A stretch of DNA of 64,000 nucleotides, from contig NZ_JAHXPT010000015.1 of NCBI RefSeq assembly GCF_019431045.1, positions 1 to 64,000 on the forward strand, written 5' to 3'. Below are positions 1 to 7,972 of the stretch, in pieces. The DNA comes from Clostridium weizhouense. GTDB lineage: Bacteria; Bacillota; Clostridia; Clostridiales; Clostridiaceae. Positions within the stretch are counted from its first letter, which is position 1, and every line of letters starts with the position of its first letter. The position numbers and the translations under genes are program-made. Under the pieces are notes generated by a model that worked only from the letters and a program-made list of their open reading frames with translations, ran no database searches and was not told where the DNA came from.

Positions 1-77
1 CGAACAGGACAGTTAAGATCTATAGCGCCGAAGGTACTGCATGGGAGACTGTGTGGAAGATTAGGACGTTGCCAGGT
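1..77 (+). rRNA. rrf: 5S ribosomal RNA, 3' part
   Basis: The first bases match the 3' two-thirds of a Firmicutes 5S rRNA: the conserved stretch around AGCGCCGAAGGTACTGC (27-43), then GGGAGACTGTG and the 3' end GGACGTTGCCAGGT. The 5' part lies outside the window. It is followed at once by a hairpin terminator, so this is the end of an rRNA operon read on the + strand. Confidence 0.93.
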
Positions 78-83
78 AAGTGT

Positions 84-117
84 AAAAGAGATAGTTATTA
101 TAACTGTCTCTTTTTTA
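84..117 (+). terminator. rRNA operon terminator
   Basis: The inverted repeat GAGATAGTTAT / AACTGTCTC is followed by TTTTTT, directly behind the 5S rRNA. This is a standard intrinsic terminator. Confidence 0.85.
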
Positions 118-152
118 GTATAAAAAGATATATCTTTAATGAAAAAATAATT

Positions 153-197
153 AGCTATGTATAGAATTAAAAAAATAGTTTATACATAGCTTTTTTA
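153..197. terminator. Bidirectional hairpin between 5S rRNA and araC-type gene
   Basis: The arms AGCTATGTATA (153-163) and TATACATAGCT (181-191) are exact complements. A T-run follows on the + strand and an A/T-rich tract on the - strand. It can back up rRNA termination and also end the AraC-type gene transcribed towards it. Confidence 0.7.
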
Positions 198-244
198 TTT
201 AGATTATTTCTTAAGAGAATTATTAATAATAAATTTAATATAAT

Positions 245-1138
245 TTACTTTATAAGATTTAAATTCATTTTTCTATATTGACTAGGAGTACAATTTTTAA
301 ATTCTTTGAACTTTTTTATAAAATAACTAAAATTATCAAATCCTACATTGAAACATATATCCATAACTGTGAAATCTTTAGTTTGAAGTAACTTAGCAGC
401 TTTTTCTATTCTATAGTGATTAATATATAATATTGGACTTTTACCAGTTATAGATTTAAAAAATCTACAAAAATATTGAGTATTCATATTAGCTTGTTTT
501 GCTAAATCATCAATATATATTTTATTTTTATAGCTTTTATATATATAATCAAGAACTAATTTTACTCTTTCAACTTTATAGTTATTTGAACTAGAATTTA
601 TAGCAATATTTTTAATAAATTTATTTTCTCTAGCTATAAGTGAAATAATTTTTAATAAACTTGCTTTTACTCCTAACTCCCATCCATCAAACTTTGTATA
701 ATATATATTTATCAATTCTTTTATTTCTGATAATATCTTTTGATTGCAAGTAAATGAATTATCAATTAATGTTGGAAAACTTAAAGTATTATTTAATAAG
801 GGATCAATATATTTATTTTGACAATAGTCATATAATGAGCTACTTAATATGTTCATATCAAAAACTATAGCATGATGTACTGACGGTATATTGTTTAATG
901 CATTAGCAGAATGTAATGTATGACTATTTATAAATAAGCATTGATTTGCAGAAAGAGTTATTGGTTTCATATCTATATTAAAGGTAATTTCACCTTGTTC
1001 TACATAAATAATTTCTACTTCTTCATGCCAATGGTATGGTAAAGAGTAGTTACCTTCAAAGTCAGTATTACGATATATTTTTAATGGAAACATAGCATCT
1101 CCATGAATTGCATTTTCTTTAAGTGTATTTGTTTTCAT
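245..1138 (-). CDS. AraC family transcriptional regulator with cupin sensor domain
   Basis: A 297-residue protein with an N-terminal cupin-like sugar-sensing domain (HWHEEVEIIYVEQGE near residues 37-50) and a C-terminal AraC double helix-turn-helix (second HTH around VMDICFNVGFDNFSYFIKKFK). An in-frame ATG lies 12 bases upstream (1150), but that ATG is part of the ATGGAGG sequence that serves as ribosome binding site for the ATG at 1138, so I use 1138. It is divergent from the GH31 alpha-glucosidase, with 144 bp between the starts. This arrangement suggests that it activates that gene in response to a glucoside (inference). The family is certain; the ligand is unknown. Confidence 0.9.
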   Translation of the reverse strand: MKTNTLKENAIHGDAMFPLKIYRNTDFEGNYSLPYHWHEEVEIIYVEQGEITFNIDMKPITLSANQCLFINSHTLHSANALNNIPSVHHAIVFDMNILSSSLYDYCQNKYIDPLLNNTLSFPTLIDNSFTCNQKILSEIKELINIYYTKFDGWELGVKASLLKIISLIARENKFIKNIAINSSSNNYKVERVKLVLDYIYKSYKNKIYIDDLAKQANMNTQYFCRFFKSITGKSPILYINHYRIEKAAKLLQTKDFTVMDICFNVGFDNFSYFIKKFKEFKNCTPSQYRKMNLNLIK

Positions 1139-1282
1139 ATTTGCCTCCATAGATATAATAAAAAGTAAAAATAATGTTATTTATAGACAAAATCATACAA
1201 CATAATAGTTACATGAGTAGATATAATGTTATTGTAAGTTTAAAACAATATAAATTCAAGTATAACATCAGGAGGTTAAGAT

Positions 1283-3652
1283 ATGTTTGGTAAAATAATT
1301 TCATATGTAAAAGATGGAAATAAATTAAATATAGAATTTGAAAATAGAAAAGGAATTATAGAAATAATAACTAAAGATATAATAAATATTTTTTCAGCAT
1401 TTAAATATGAGGATCATTTTTCTAGAGCAATAGAAAATCTTGAAATAAAAGAATGTGATTATAATATAAAAAAAGAAGAAGAGTTTTTAGAGGTATCTAC
1501 TGGAAGTTTAATAATTAGAGTATATGACAATTTTAAAGTAGATTTTTATAATAAAAATTTAGAATTATTATGTGCTGATTACAAAGCAGAAAGAAAACCT
1601 TTTCTAAGGCGTGGGGAAAGTCAATTATCAGCCTTGGAAGGTCATAAACTTGTAGATTATAACAATAATTTTAAAATACAAGTTGTAAAAGAACTTAATG
1701 GTGATGAAAAGTTTTATGGACTTGGAGATAAAACAGGTTATTTAAATAAAAGAGGATATGAATACGAAATGTGGAATACAGATGACCCTACTCCACATGT
1801 AGAATCATTTAAATCATTATATAAATCTATTCCATTTTTTATAACTTTAACAGGAAATAATACATTTGGCATATTCTTTGATAATAATTTTAAAACATAT
1901 TTTGATATGGGAAAAGAAAATGAAGATTACTATTATTTTGCTTCAGATGATGGAAATTTAGATTATTATTTTATAAATGGAGATAATATGTGTGATGTTG
2001 TGAGTGGATACACATATTTAACAGGAAAGACACCATTACCACAAATGTGGACATTAGGTTATCAACAATCAAGATGGTCTTACTATCCACAAAGTAGAAT
2101 TAAAGAATTAGAAAAGAGTTTAAGAGAAAATGATATACCTTGTGATGCTATACATCTAGATATTGATTATATGGATAATTATAAGGTATTTACATGGGAT
2201 AATGAAAAATTTAATAATCCTAAGAAATTTTTATCTGATCTTAAAGAGAATGGGTTTAAGATAGTGACAATAATAGATCCTGGTGTAAAAAAAGAGAAAG
2301 GTTATCACATATATGATGAAGGGATAAAAAACAAATATTTTGCAACAGATAAAGATGGTTTAACTTATGTAAATAAAGTATGGCCAGGAGATGCAGTGTA
2401 TCCTGATTTCTCAAATAGTGAAGTAAGAAAATGGTGGTCTAACAATCAAAAAATAATGATGGACACAGGAGTAAGTGGTATATGGAATGATATGAATGAA
2501 CCAGCAAGTTTTAATGGTCCATTACCAGATGATGTTCAATTTAATAATGAAGGCCGTGGAGGAGATCATAGAGAGGTTCATAATGTATATGGTCATTTAA
2601 TGAATAAGGCTACTTACGAAGGAATAAAAGAATATACAAATAAACGTCCATTTATAATAACAAGAGCATGTTATGCAGGATCACAAAAATATTCTACAGT
2701 GTGGACAGGCGATAACCAAAGTTTTTGGGAACATTTAAGAATGTCAATTCCTATGTTATGTAATTTAGGACTTAGTGGATTAGGTTTTGCTGGTGTAGAT
2801 GTAGGTGGTTTTAGTTTTGATTGTACAAAGGAATTATTATCTAGATGGGTTCAAGTAGGATGTTTTTCAACTTTATTTAGAAATCATTCTGCCTTATCTA
2901 CAAGAGATCAAGAACCTTGGGCATTTGATCAAGAAACATTAGATATTAATAGAAAATATATAAAATTAAGATATAAACTAATTCCTTATTTATATGATCT
3001 TTTATGGCATGGAGAAAGTACTGGTTTACCTGTTATGAGACCTTTAGTATTACATTATAGTAATGATGAGAATGTATATGAGATAAATGATCAATTTTTA
3101 GTTGGAGAAAATATATTAGTGTCTCCTGTTGTTGAACAAGGTAAAAGGGTAAAAGCAGTATATTTACCAGAAGGTACATGGATAGATTATTGGACTAAAG
3201 AAGAAATAGAAGGACAAAAATCAATATTGAGAGAAGCACCGTTAGATTTATGTCCTATATATATTAAAAAGGGAAGTATTATTCCTAATTATCCAGAACA
3301 GAATTATATTGGGGAAAAGGATATTAAGGAACTAACACTTGATATATATCCAGGAAATGGACAGTATACACATTACTTAGATGATGCAGAAAGCTTTGCA
3401 TATAAAGAAGGTAAATATAACTTATATAGCTTCAATATGAGTGAAAATATTAATGAAGTAGATATAGAAATAAAATTCCCACATTCAAAATATAAAAAGA
3501 AATATGATAATTTTAAAATAGTTATTAATTCTGAGAATATATCACAAGTTAAATTTAATAATGCTAATATAAATTATGAAAAACAAGGAAAACAAATCAT
3601 TATATTATTACCAGCAATAGAAGGTATATTGAAAATATATAAGCTTCAATAA
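1283..3652 (+). CDS. Glycoside hydrolase family 31 alpha-glucosidase
   Basis: A 789-residue cytoplasmic GH31 enzyme without signal peptide. The N-terminal beta-sandwich is followed by the (beta/alpha)8 barrel. The signature IWNDMNEPASF places the nucleophile at Asp403, and VWTGDNQSFW places the acid/base at Asp477. The GH31 entry motif LGYQQSRWSYYP is also present. The family hydrolyses alpha-linked glucosides or xylosides from the non-reducing end; motifs favour alpha-glucosidase, but substrate cannot be read from sequence. A strong AGGAGG precedes the ATG. It is divergent from the AraC-type gene, its probable regulator, and no transporter is adjacent. Confidence 0.93.
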   Translation: MFGKIISYVKDGNKLNIEFENRKGIIEIITKDIINIFSAFKYEDHFSRAIENLEIKECDYNIKKEEEFLEVSTGSLIIRVYDNFKVDFYNKNLELLCADYKAERKPFLRRGESQLSALEGHKLVDYNNNFKIQVVKELNGDEKFYGLGDKTGYLNKRGYEYEMWNTDDPTPHVESFKSLYKSIPFFITLTGNNTFGIFFDNNFKTYFDMGKENEDYYYFASDDGNLDYYFINGDNMCDVVSGYTYLTGKTPLPQMWTLGYQQSRWSYYPQSRIKELEKSLRENDIPCDAIHLDIDYMDNYKVFTWDNEKFNNPKKFLSDLKENGFKIVTIIDPGVKKEKGYHIYDEGIKNKYFATDKDGLTYVNKVWPGDAVYPDFSNSEVRKWWSNNQKIMMDTGVSGIWNDMNEPASFNGPLPDDVQFNNEGRGGDHREVHNVYGHLMNKATYEGIKEYTNKRPFIITRACYAGSQKYSTVWTGDNQSFWEHLRMSIPMLCNLGLSGLGFAGVDVGGFSFDCTKELLSRWVQVGCFSTLFRNHSALSTRDQEPWAFDQETLDINRKYIKLRYKLIPYLYDLLWHGESTGLPVMRPLVLHYSNDENVYEINDQFLVGENILVSPVVEQGKRVKAVYLPEGTWIDYWTKEEIEGQKSILREAPLDLCPIYIKKGSIIPNYPEQNYIGEKDIKELTLDIYPGNGQYTHYLDDAESFAYKEGKYNLYSFNMSENINEVDIEIKFPHSKYKKKYDNFKIVINSENISQVKFNNANINYEKQGKQIIILLPAIEGILKIYKLQ

Positions 3653-3734
3653 AGTTTGTTAATTAATACAAAGTTTAAAATATTTATAAACAGTATGAAG
3701 TATAAATATAGTGAGGAGATTATATAGAAAATTT

Positions 3735-3835
3735 ATTGATATATACATTTGTAATTAGGTATTTTTAATTAAAGATATAATTTCCTATAAAGCATTATAA
3801 AGGTATTAATTTAGTTAGAATAATATATTTAAAAT
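3735..3835 (+). repeat. Degenerate intergenic repeat, copy A
   Basis: About 100 bp downstream of the GH31 gene resemble 7615-7722 (behind dapA) and, in a shorter form, 9657-9715 (behind the SulP gene). Shared landmarks in order are GATATATA, TAATTAGGT, TTAATTAAAGATATA, TTCTATAAA and GCATTAA-like blocks. By eye, A and B are roughly 70-75 % identical. No ORF or known element was recognised. Confidence 0.45.
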
Positions 3836-4024
3836 AATTTTAAGCTTATTAAATATTAAAATAAAATTTTGATATTTAACTATGATTTAAAGCAGTATTA
3901 ATATTGCAATATAAAGTAAATTAAAATTATAGTTTAAGATTACGAGATTATATTAATATTGATTTAAAAGATAATGTAATATTTTGGTTTAAATATATAA
4001 TTTTTATTAAAATGTAACTGAAAA

Positions 4025-4071
4025 AATAGCTGATTTAAATTAGGAGTAATTTAAATCAGCTATTTGCTATT
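4025..4071. terminator. Perfect 17-bp hairpin in the 708-bp gap behind the GH31 gene
   Basis: The arms 4025-4041 and 4048-4064 are perfectly complementary (AATAGCTGATTTAAATT and its complement), with a 6-base loop AGGAGT, followed by TGCTATTTTT. It could be a late terminator for the upstream transcript. The rest of 3653-4360 is AT-rich and holds only the repeat copy A and part of a palindromic element. Confidence 0.6.
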
Positions 4072-4280
4072 TTTAAAGAAGTATTATAAAAAGATAATTT
4101 TATGGATAAGTTATATTAAAACATGAATTTGTAGTATTTTTTATTAATATTTAAATACGTTAATTTATAAGTAACAAAATTAGATGAATTTTAAAAATTA
4201 TTTAGATTAAATATGTATTAAACAAACTTCTTAATAGATTATAATTATAATAAGAAAATTAAATAAATTTTTATATAAAA

Positions 4281-4318
4281 GTTATGTTTTATAATATCAA
4301 CATTCACTTAAAATATAG
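4281..4318. repeat. Dispersed palindromic element, copy 1 (deleted left arm)
   Basis: Contains TATGTTTT joined to ATAATATCAACATTCACTT and AAAATATA. This equals the full right arm and only the first bases of the left arm of the palindrome seen also at 14421, 21983, 29243, 49179, 50111 and 56937. Confidence 0.6.
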
Positions 4319-4360
4319 AGATTTAAAAAATACAATATATAAAATATAGAGGAAAAATAA

Positions 4361-5032
4361 ATGAATAAAAAATATCAAAATTTAAAATTTATTATTAATA
4401 ATATATTAGGAGTATTTAATTCATTATTTATTATTGTATTATCAGTAATTATTACATTAAATTTAACTCCTATTTATAAAATAGTAATCAAAAAATATAG
4501 GTTATCTGAGAAAAATGGAATAACACTAGAAGAAATTATGAATGATTATAGAGGGTTAATTAATTATTTACAGAATCCATTTATTAAAAAATTAGAGTTC
4601 CATAATTTCTCTATGAGTATTCAGGGAGAAATTCATTTTCAAGATGTAAAAAGAATATTTGTGTTTCTTTATATTTACATGATTATATTTATTATAATAT
4701 TAATTTTATATTTATTTTTAAAAAATAGAACAGATAAATTTATATATCAGGAGTTTATAAATAAATATAAAATACTAAATATTAGTGCAAATTATTTAAT
4801 TATATTTTTTATATTATTAATTACAGCAATTTTAGTAGATTTTAAAAAATATTTTACTCTGTTTCATAAAATATTTTTTAGAAATGACTATTGGTTGTTT
4901 AATCCAAGATTAGATCCAATTATTAATGTTTTACCAGAAGAATTTTTTATGATTTTAGGAATAATTATTTTGATTTTGATAATCTTACAAGTTATTTATA
5001 TTAAAATTTCTTATTATAGAAATAAGTCTTAA
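4361..5032 (+). CDS. DUF1461 / TIGR01906 family integral membrane protein
   Basis: A 223-residue protein with four predicted membrane segments (about 18-37, 100-120, 145-162, 195-215). The motif FHKIFFRNDYWLFNPRLDP followed by INVLPEEFF (about 165-195) is the hallmark of DUF1461 proteins, which are of unknown function. An extracytoplasmic loop between TM1 and TM2 carries most of the polar residues. GAGGAAAAATAA precedes the ATG. The 3' side is closed by a long inverted repeat shared with the converging MBL gene. Confidence 0.8.
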   Translation: MNKKYQNLKFIINNILGVFNSLFIIVLSVIITLNLTPIYKIVIKKYRLSEKNGITLEEIMNDYRGLINYLQNPFIKKLEFHNFSMSIQGEIHFQDVKRIFVFLYIYMIIFIIILILYLFLKNRTDKFIYQEFINKYKILNISANYLIIFFILLITAILVDFKKYFTLFHKIFFRNDYWLFNPRLDPIINVLPEEFFMILGIIILILIILQVIYIKISYYRNKS

Positions 5033-5081
5033 TATTAAAATACTACTTTAATATATAAAAAAATAGTTGAAATTAAAATAA

Positions 5082-5199
5082 AGAGATGCTGTCTCAAAAA
5101 TATTTTTATTTTAGAGTTTTTAAAGTAAATTCCTCTGTCCATGAGCTTTATACTTAATATAAACTTTTTTATATAGTATGTTGATTTTGAGACAGCTCT
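5082..5199. terminator. Long inverted repeat between convergent genes
   Basis: AGAG(AT)GCTGTCTCAAAA at 5082-5099 pairs with TTTTGAGACAGCTCT at 5185-5199, enclosing about 85 bases. It lies between the DUF1461 gene (+) and the MBL gene (-) and can act as a terminator for both. The enclosed segment shows no ORF. Confidence 0.55.
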
Positions 5200-5203
5200 A
5201 CTA

Positions 5204-6007
5204 TTATAATTTAATAATTTCTAAATCATTAGGAACATGAATTATACCATTAAATTCTTCTTTACCTTCTTTAGTATATAGTTCTTTTCTTTTTTCTAAA
5301 TTTTTATCTTCAGTATGATACAGAATTATAGATTTTACATTTAAAATATTAGCATTTTTACAAGCATCTTTAACAGTAGCATGATGTTTTTCGTATGGTT
5401 TAAATATATCTTTTTGAGAATATAAACAAAATGCTTCATGGAATAAATAATCTACATTCTCACAATATATTTTTAGATTTTCTCTAAAAGGTTCATCACC
5501 TAAAAAGGTTAGATGCTTATTATTTAATAGAGTAGTTTTAAAGCCAAATTGTAATTGTTTAGTACTATTTATATTGAAAAAGGTTGTTTTCCTTCCTAAG
5601 ATTTTAAATTCACTGTTATTTTCAATTTCAATAAATAGAATTCTATCATCAAATAATTTTAAGAATTTTTTTTGAAGCACAAAAGAACATATTGTTTTAA
5701 TTGCAGTAATAGAAGTTTTATGACAATAAATATTAAAATTTCCAGTGTATTTATCATTCAATATTCCTTGAGCTACAGCACGGATTACCCATATGCTTCC
5801 TAGTATATGATCGTTATGATTATGTGATATAAACATATTATGTATTTGATTAATTGATATATTTGATTTTTCAAGATTTGATAATATTGTATTTCCACCA
5901 CCTGCATCAATAAGAAAATGATCATTATTATTTGATAAAGTAAAACAAGTATTATAGCATTTCGTTACCATAGCAGAGCCAGTACCGAGTATAGTTAAAT
6001 TTTCCAT
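5204..6007 (-). CDS. RNase Z-like MBL fold metallohydrolase
   Basis: A 267-residue metallo-beta-lactamase fold protein. The metal motif HNHNDH occupies residues 62-67. Further ligands of the RNase Z/arylsulfatase-like branch are visible as FLGDEP, LFHEAF, HHATVKDA and LYHTED. It lacks the long exosite arm of true tRNase Z, so its substrate is open and it is better called an RNase Z-like hydrolase. The ATG is preceded by AAAGGAG. It is a single-gene transcript, converging with the DUF1461 gene. Confidence 0.85.
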   Translation of the reverse strand: MENLTILGTGSAMVTKCYNTCFTLSNNNDHFLIDAGGGNTILSNLEKSNISINQIHNMFISHNHNDHILGSIWVIRAVAQGILNDKYTGNFNIYCHKTSITAIKTICSFVLQKKFLKLFDDRILFIEIENNSEFKILGRKTTFFNINSTKQLQFGFKTTLLNNKHLTFLGDEPFRENLKIYCENVDYLFHEAFCLYSQKDIFKPYEKHHATVKDACKNANILNVKSIILYHTEDKNLEKRKELYTKEGKEEFNGIIHVPNDLEIIKL

Positions 6008-6216
6008 TTTTATCTCCTTTAATTGTTTATATAGGGCTATTTCAGAAATTCTATTATGAATTTGAAAAATTTTTGTTTGTTTACTATAATAAATACATTA
6101 TTTTAAAATATATTATATTTATTTTGAAATAGTCCTTCATGCATTGAAATTAAGTATATTATAAAATTTATAAGTTCTAAGGACAAGGATGAATATGTAA
6201 AATTTATTGTAATTAC

Positions 6217-6245
6217 TTTACAATTTTATAAGTAAATGATACAAT
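6217..6245 (+). promoter_or_regulatory. SigmaA promoter of the dapA leader
   Basis: TTTACA (6217-6222), a 17-bp spacer and TACAAT (6240-6245). Transcription would start near 6252, just before the lysine riboswitch aptamer. Confidence 0.7.
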
Positions 6246-6261
6246 AAGTAAAAATGAATAC

Positions 6262-6440
6262 GAAGACCTAAGGTAGAGGAGCTGTTTATAAATAGTACTT
6301 ATTAGAAGCTGGCAAGCGTTGATTAATAAGGAAAGGTATAATGGCCGAAGAAATATGTTATGCAAAAATTTATTTCTGGGTATACATAGAATATATGTGT
6401 AACTGTCACGAAAGTGGAGTGCTACAAGGATTTTATCGGA
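6262..6440 (+). ncRNA. Lysine riboswitch (L-box) aptamer
   Basis: The conserved L-box blocks occur in order: AGGTAGAGGAGC near 6271, GGAAAGGTATAATGGCCGAAG near 6330-6352, a CTGGGTATAC block near 6376, and TGTAACTGTCACGAAAGTGG closing with AGTGCTAC near 6424. The P1 strands GGTAG and GCTAC close the aptamer. It precedes an intrinsic terminator and dapA, so lysine binding should lower dapA expression by premature termination. The family is certain; the exact ends are approximate. Confidence 0.92.
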
Positions 6441-6488
6441 TATTATTAATATAATATCTTTATAAGCTTTAGCAAAAATGAACTCTAC

Positions 6489-6520
6489 CCGTTGTAGTTA
6501 TAACTACAACGGTTTTTCTT
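6489..6520 (+). terminator. Expression-platform terminator of the lysine riboswitch
   Basis: CCGTTGTAGTTATAACTACAACGG is an almost gapless hairpin followed by TTTTTCTT. It ends 28 bases before the dapA ATG and is the off-state terminator of the upstream aptamer. Confidence 0.9.
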
Positions 6521-6548
6521 ATGCAAAAATTAGTTAGGGGGATTAATA

Positions 6549-7415
6549 ATGAAAATTAAAGGAATAATAGTTCCACTTATCACGCCATTTAAAGAAGGTA
6601 TGGTAGACTTTAAATCATATGAAAATTTAGTAGATCATTACATAAATGAAGGGGTAGATGGAATTATACCATTAGGAACTACAGGAGAAAGTCCAACAAT
6701 ATCAAATGAGGAATATGAAGAAATATTATCTAAAACAATGGAATATAATAATGGTAGGGTAAAAGTTTATACTGGTTTAGGTGGAAATAATACTATTGAA
6801 GTAATTAAAAAATTAAAGATAGCAGAAAGCAATAAAGTAGACGGTATATTATCAGTATCACCTTATTATTCAAGACCAAATCAAAGAGGCATTTATGAAC
6901 ATTTTAAAAGAATATCTGAATCAACAGATTTAAACATTATAATATATAATATTCCTTATAGAACAGGCTCTAATATTGAAAATGATACTATATTTAAATT
7001 AGCAGAACTAGAAAATATAGTAGGTATAAAAGATTGTTCAGGAAGTATGAAACAAACGTCAGAATTAATTTTAAATGCACCAAAGGACTTTTCGGTATTA
7101 ACTGGGGAGGATGTCCTTTTTTATACAACACTTGCACTTGGAGGTGATGGAGGTATTTTAGCCTCAGCTAGTTTAAGAACTAGAGATTTCATTAAGGTAT
7201 ATAATTATATAAAAGAAAATGATCATCAATCAGCACTTAGAATATGGAAGGAATTAGATGAATTTATACCAATGTTATTTGAGGAACCAAATCCTACACC
7301 ATTAAAATATTGTTTAAAGAAAAAAGGTCTAATAGAAAGTGATGAAGTAAGATTGCCGCTTACAAATATAACAGAACAATTAGAAAAGAAATTAGATAAT
7401 ATGTTATTATTATAA
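6549..7415 (+). CDS. dapA: 4-hydroxy-tetrahydrodipicolinate synthase
   Basis: A 288-residue TIM-barrel aldolase of the DapA family, close to the usual 290. The Schiff-base lysine is Lys161 in GIKDCSG. Tyr133 (IIYNIP) and Thr44/Thr45 (PLGTTGESPT) complete the proton relay. It condenses pyruvate with aspartate semialdehyde at the first committed step to lysine and diaminopimelate, so it feeds cell wall and spore dipicolinate synthesis. It is monocistronic, with a terminator behind. The lysine riboswitch in its leader independently supports the call over other DapA-like aldolases. Confidence 0.96.
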   Translation: MKIKGIIVPLITPFKEGMVDFKSYENLVDHYINEGVDGIIPLGTTGESPTISNEEYEEILSKTMEYNNGRVKVYTGLGGNNTIEVIKKLKIAESNKVDGILSVSPYYSRPNQRGIYEHFKRISESTDLNIIIYNIPYRTGSNIENDTIFKLAELENIVGIKDCSGSMKQTSELILNAPKDFSVLTGEDVLFYTTLALGGDGGILASASLRTRDFIKVYNYIKENDHQSALRIWKELDEFIPMLFEEPNPTPLKYCLKKKGLIESDEVRLPLTNITEQLEKKLDNMLLL

Positions 7416-7486
7416 ATAACTTATTTATATATGGGGCAAAATAAAATATATAGCAAAAGCAATAAGAAATAAGGGCTATTTAGAAT

Positions 7487-7541
7487 AGATAAAATTAAAA
7501 AGGATTTAATAATTCTTTTTAATTTTATCTTTTTATTTTTA
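7487..7541 (+). terminator. dapA terminator
   Basis: AGATAAAATTAAAAAGGA (7487-7504) pairs with TTCTTTTTAATTTTATCT (7513-7530), followed by TTTTTATTTTT. Confidence 0.8.
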
Positions 7542-7614
7542 AAAAAAGTTTATAATATGGTGAAATTCAGTAGAGAATTTTATGAGTATAGTAAGCGACT
7601 TATATTGGAAATTT

Positions 7615-7722
7615 ATGATATATATGATTTTAATTAGGTTTGCTAATTAAAGATATAGCTTTCTATAAAAATTATATAAAAGATTATAAATGCATTAACT
7701 TAATTACAACATATATATTAAA
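7615..7722 (+). repeat. Degenerate intergenic repeat, copy B
   Basis: Resembles 3735-3835 and 9657-9715, with the same block order (GATATATA, TAATTAGGT, CTAATTAAAGATATA, TTCTATAAA, GCATTAA). It lies about 200 bp behind dapA. The remainder of 7416-7972 shows nothing else but the dapA terminator. Confidence 0.45.
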
Positions 7723-7972
7723 CATAAAATTTTTGACGATTAAAACTTTTAGGAGTAATATATAGTGGGTTAAATTTGCACATATGAAATAAAGTAATGT
7801 ACTAATAAAGATAAAAAAACCTTTATATATAGAATTTATACTATAATATTATACTTAACTTAAAATATATTTAATTAAATAATAAGAAGATTTATATTGC
7901 TTGATTAATAATAAATTTAAAAAATTAGTGTATTATTTTTTTCATATGTAACAAAAAAGGAGTTGTTAAAAA

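Noticed and set aside
5082-5199. Long inverted repeat as an insertion-sequence remnant
   Set aside because: The enclosed 85 bases carry no transposase trace and no target duplication was seen; position between convergent genes fits a terminator.
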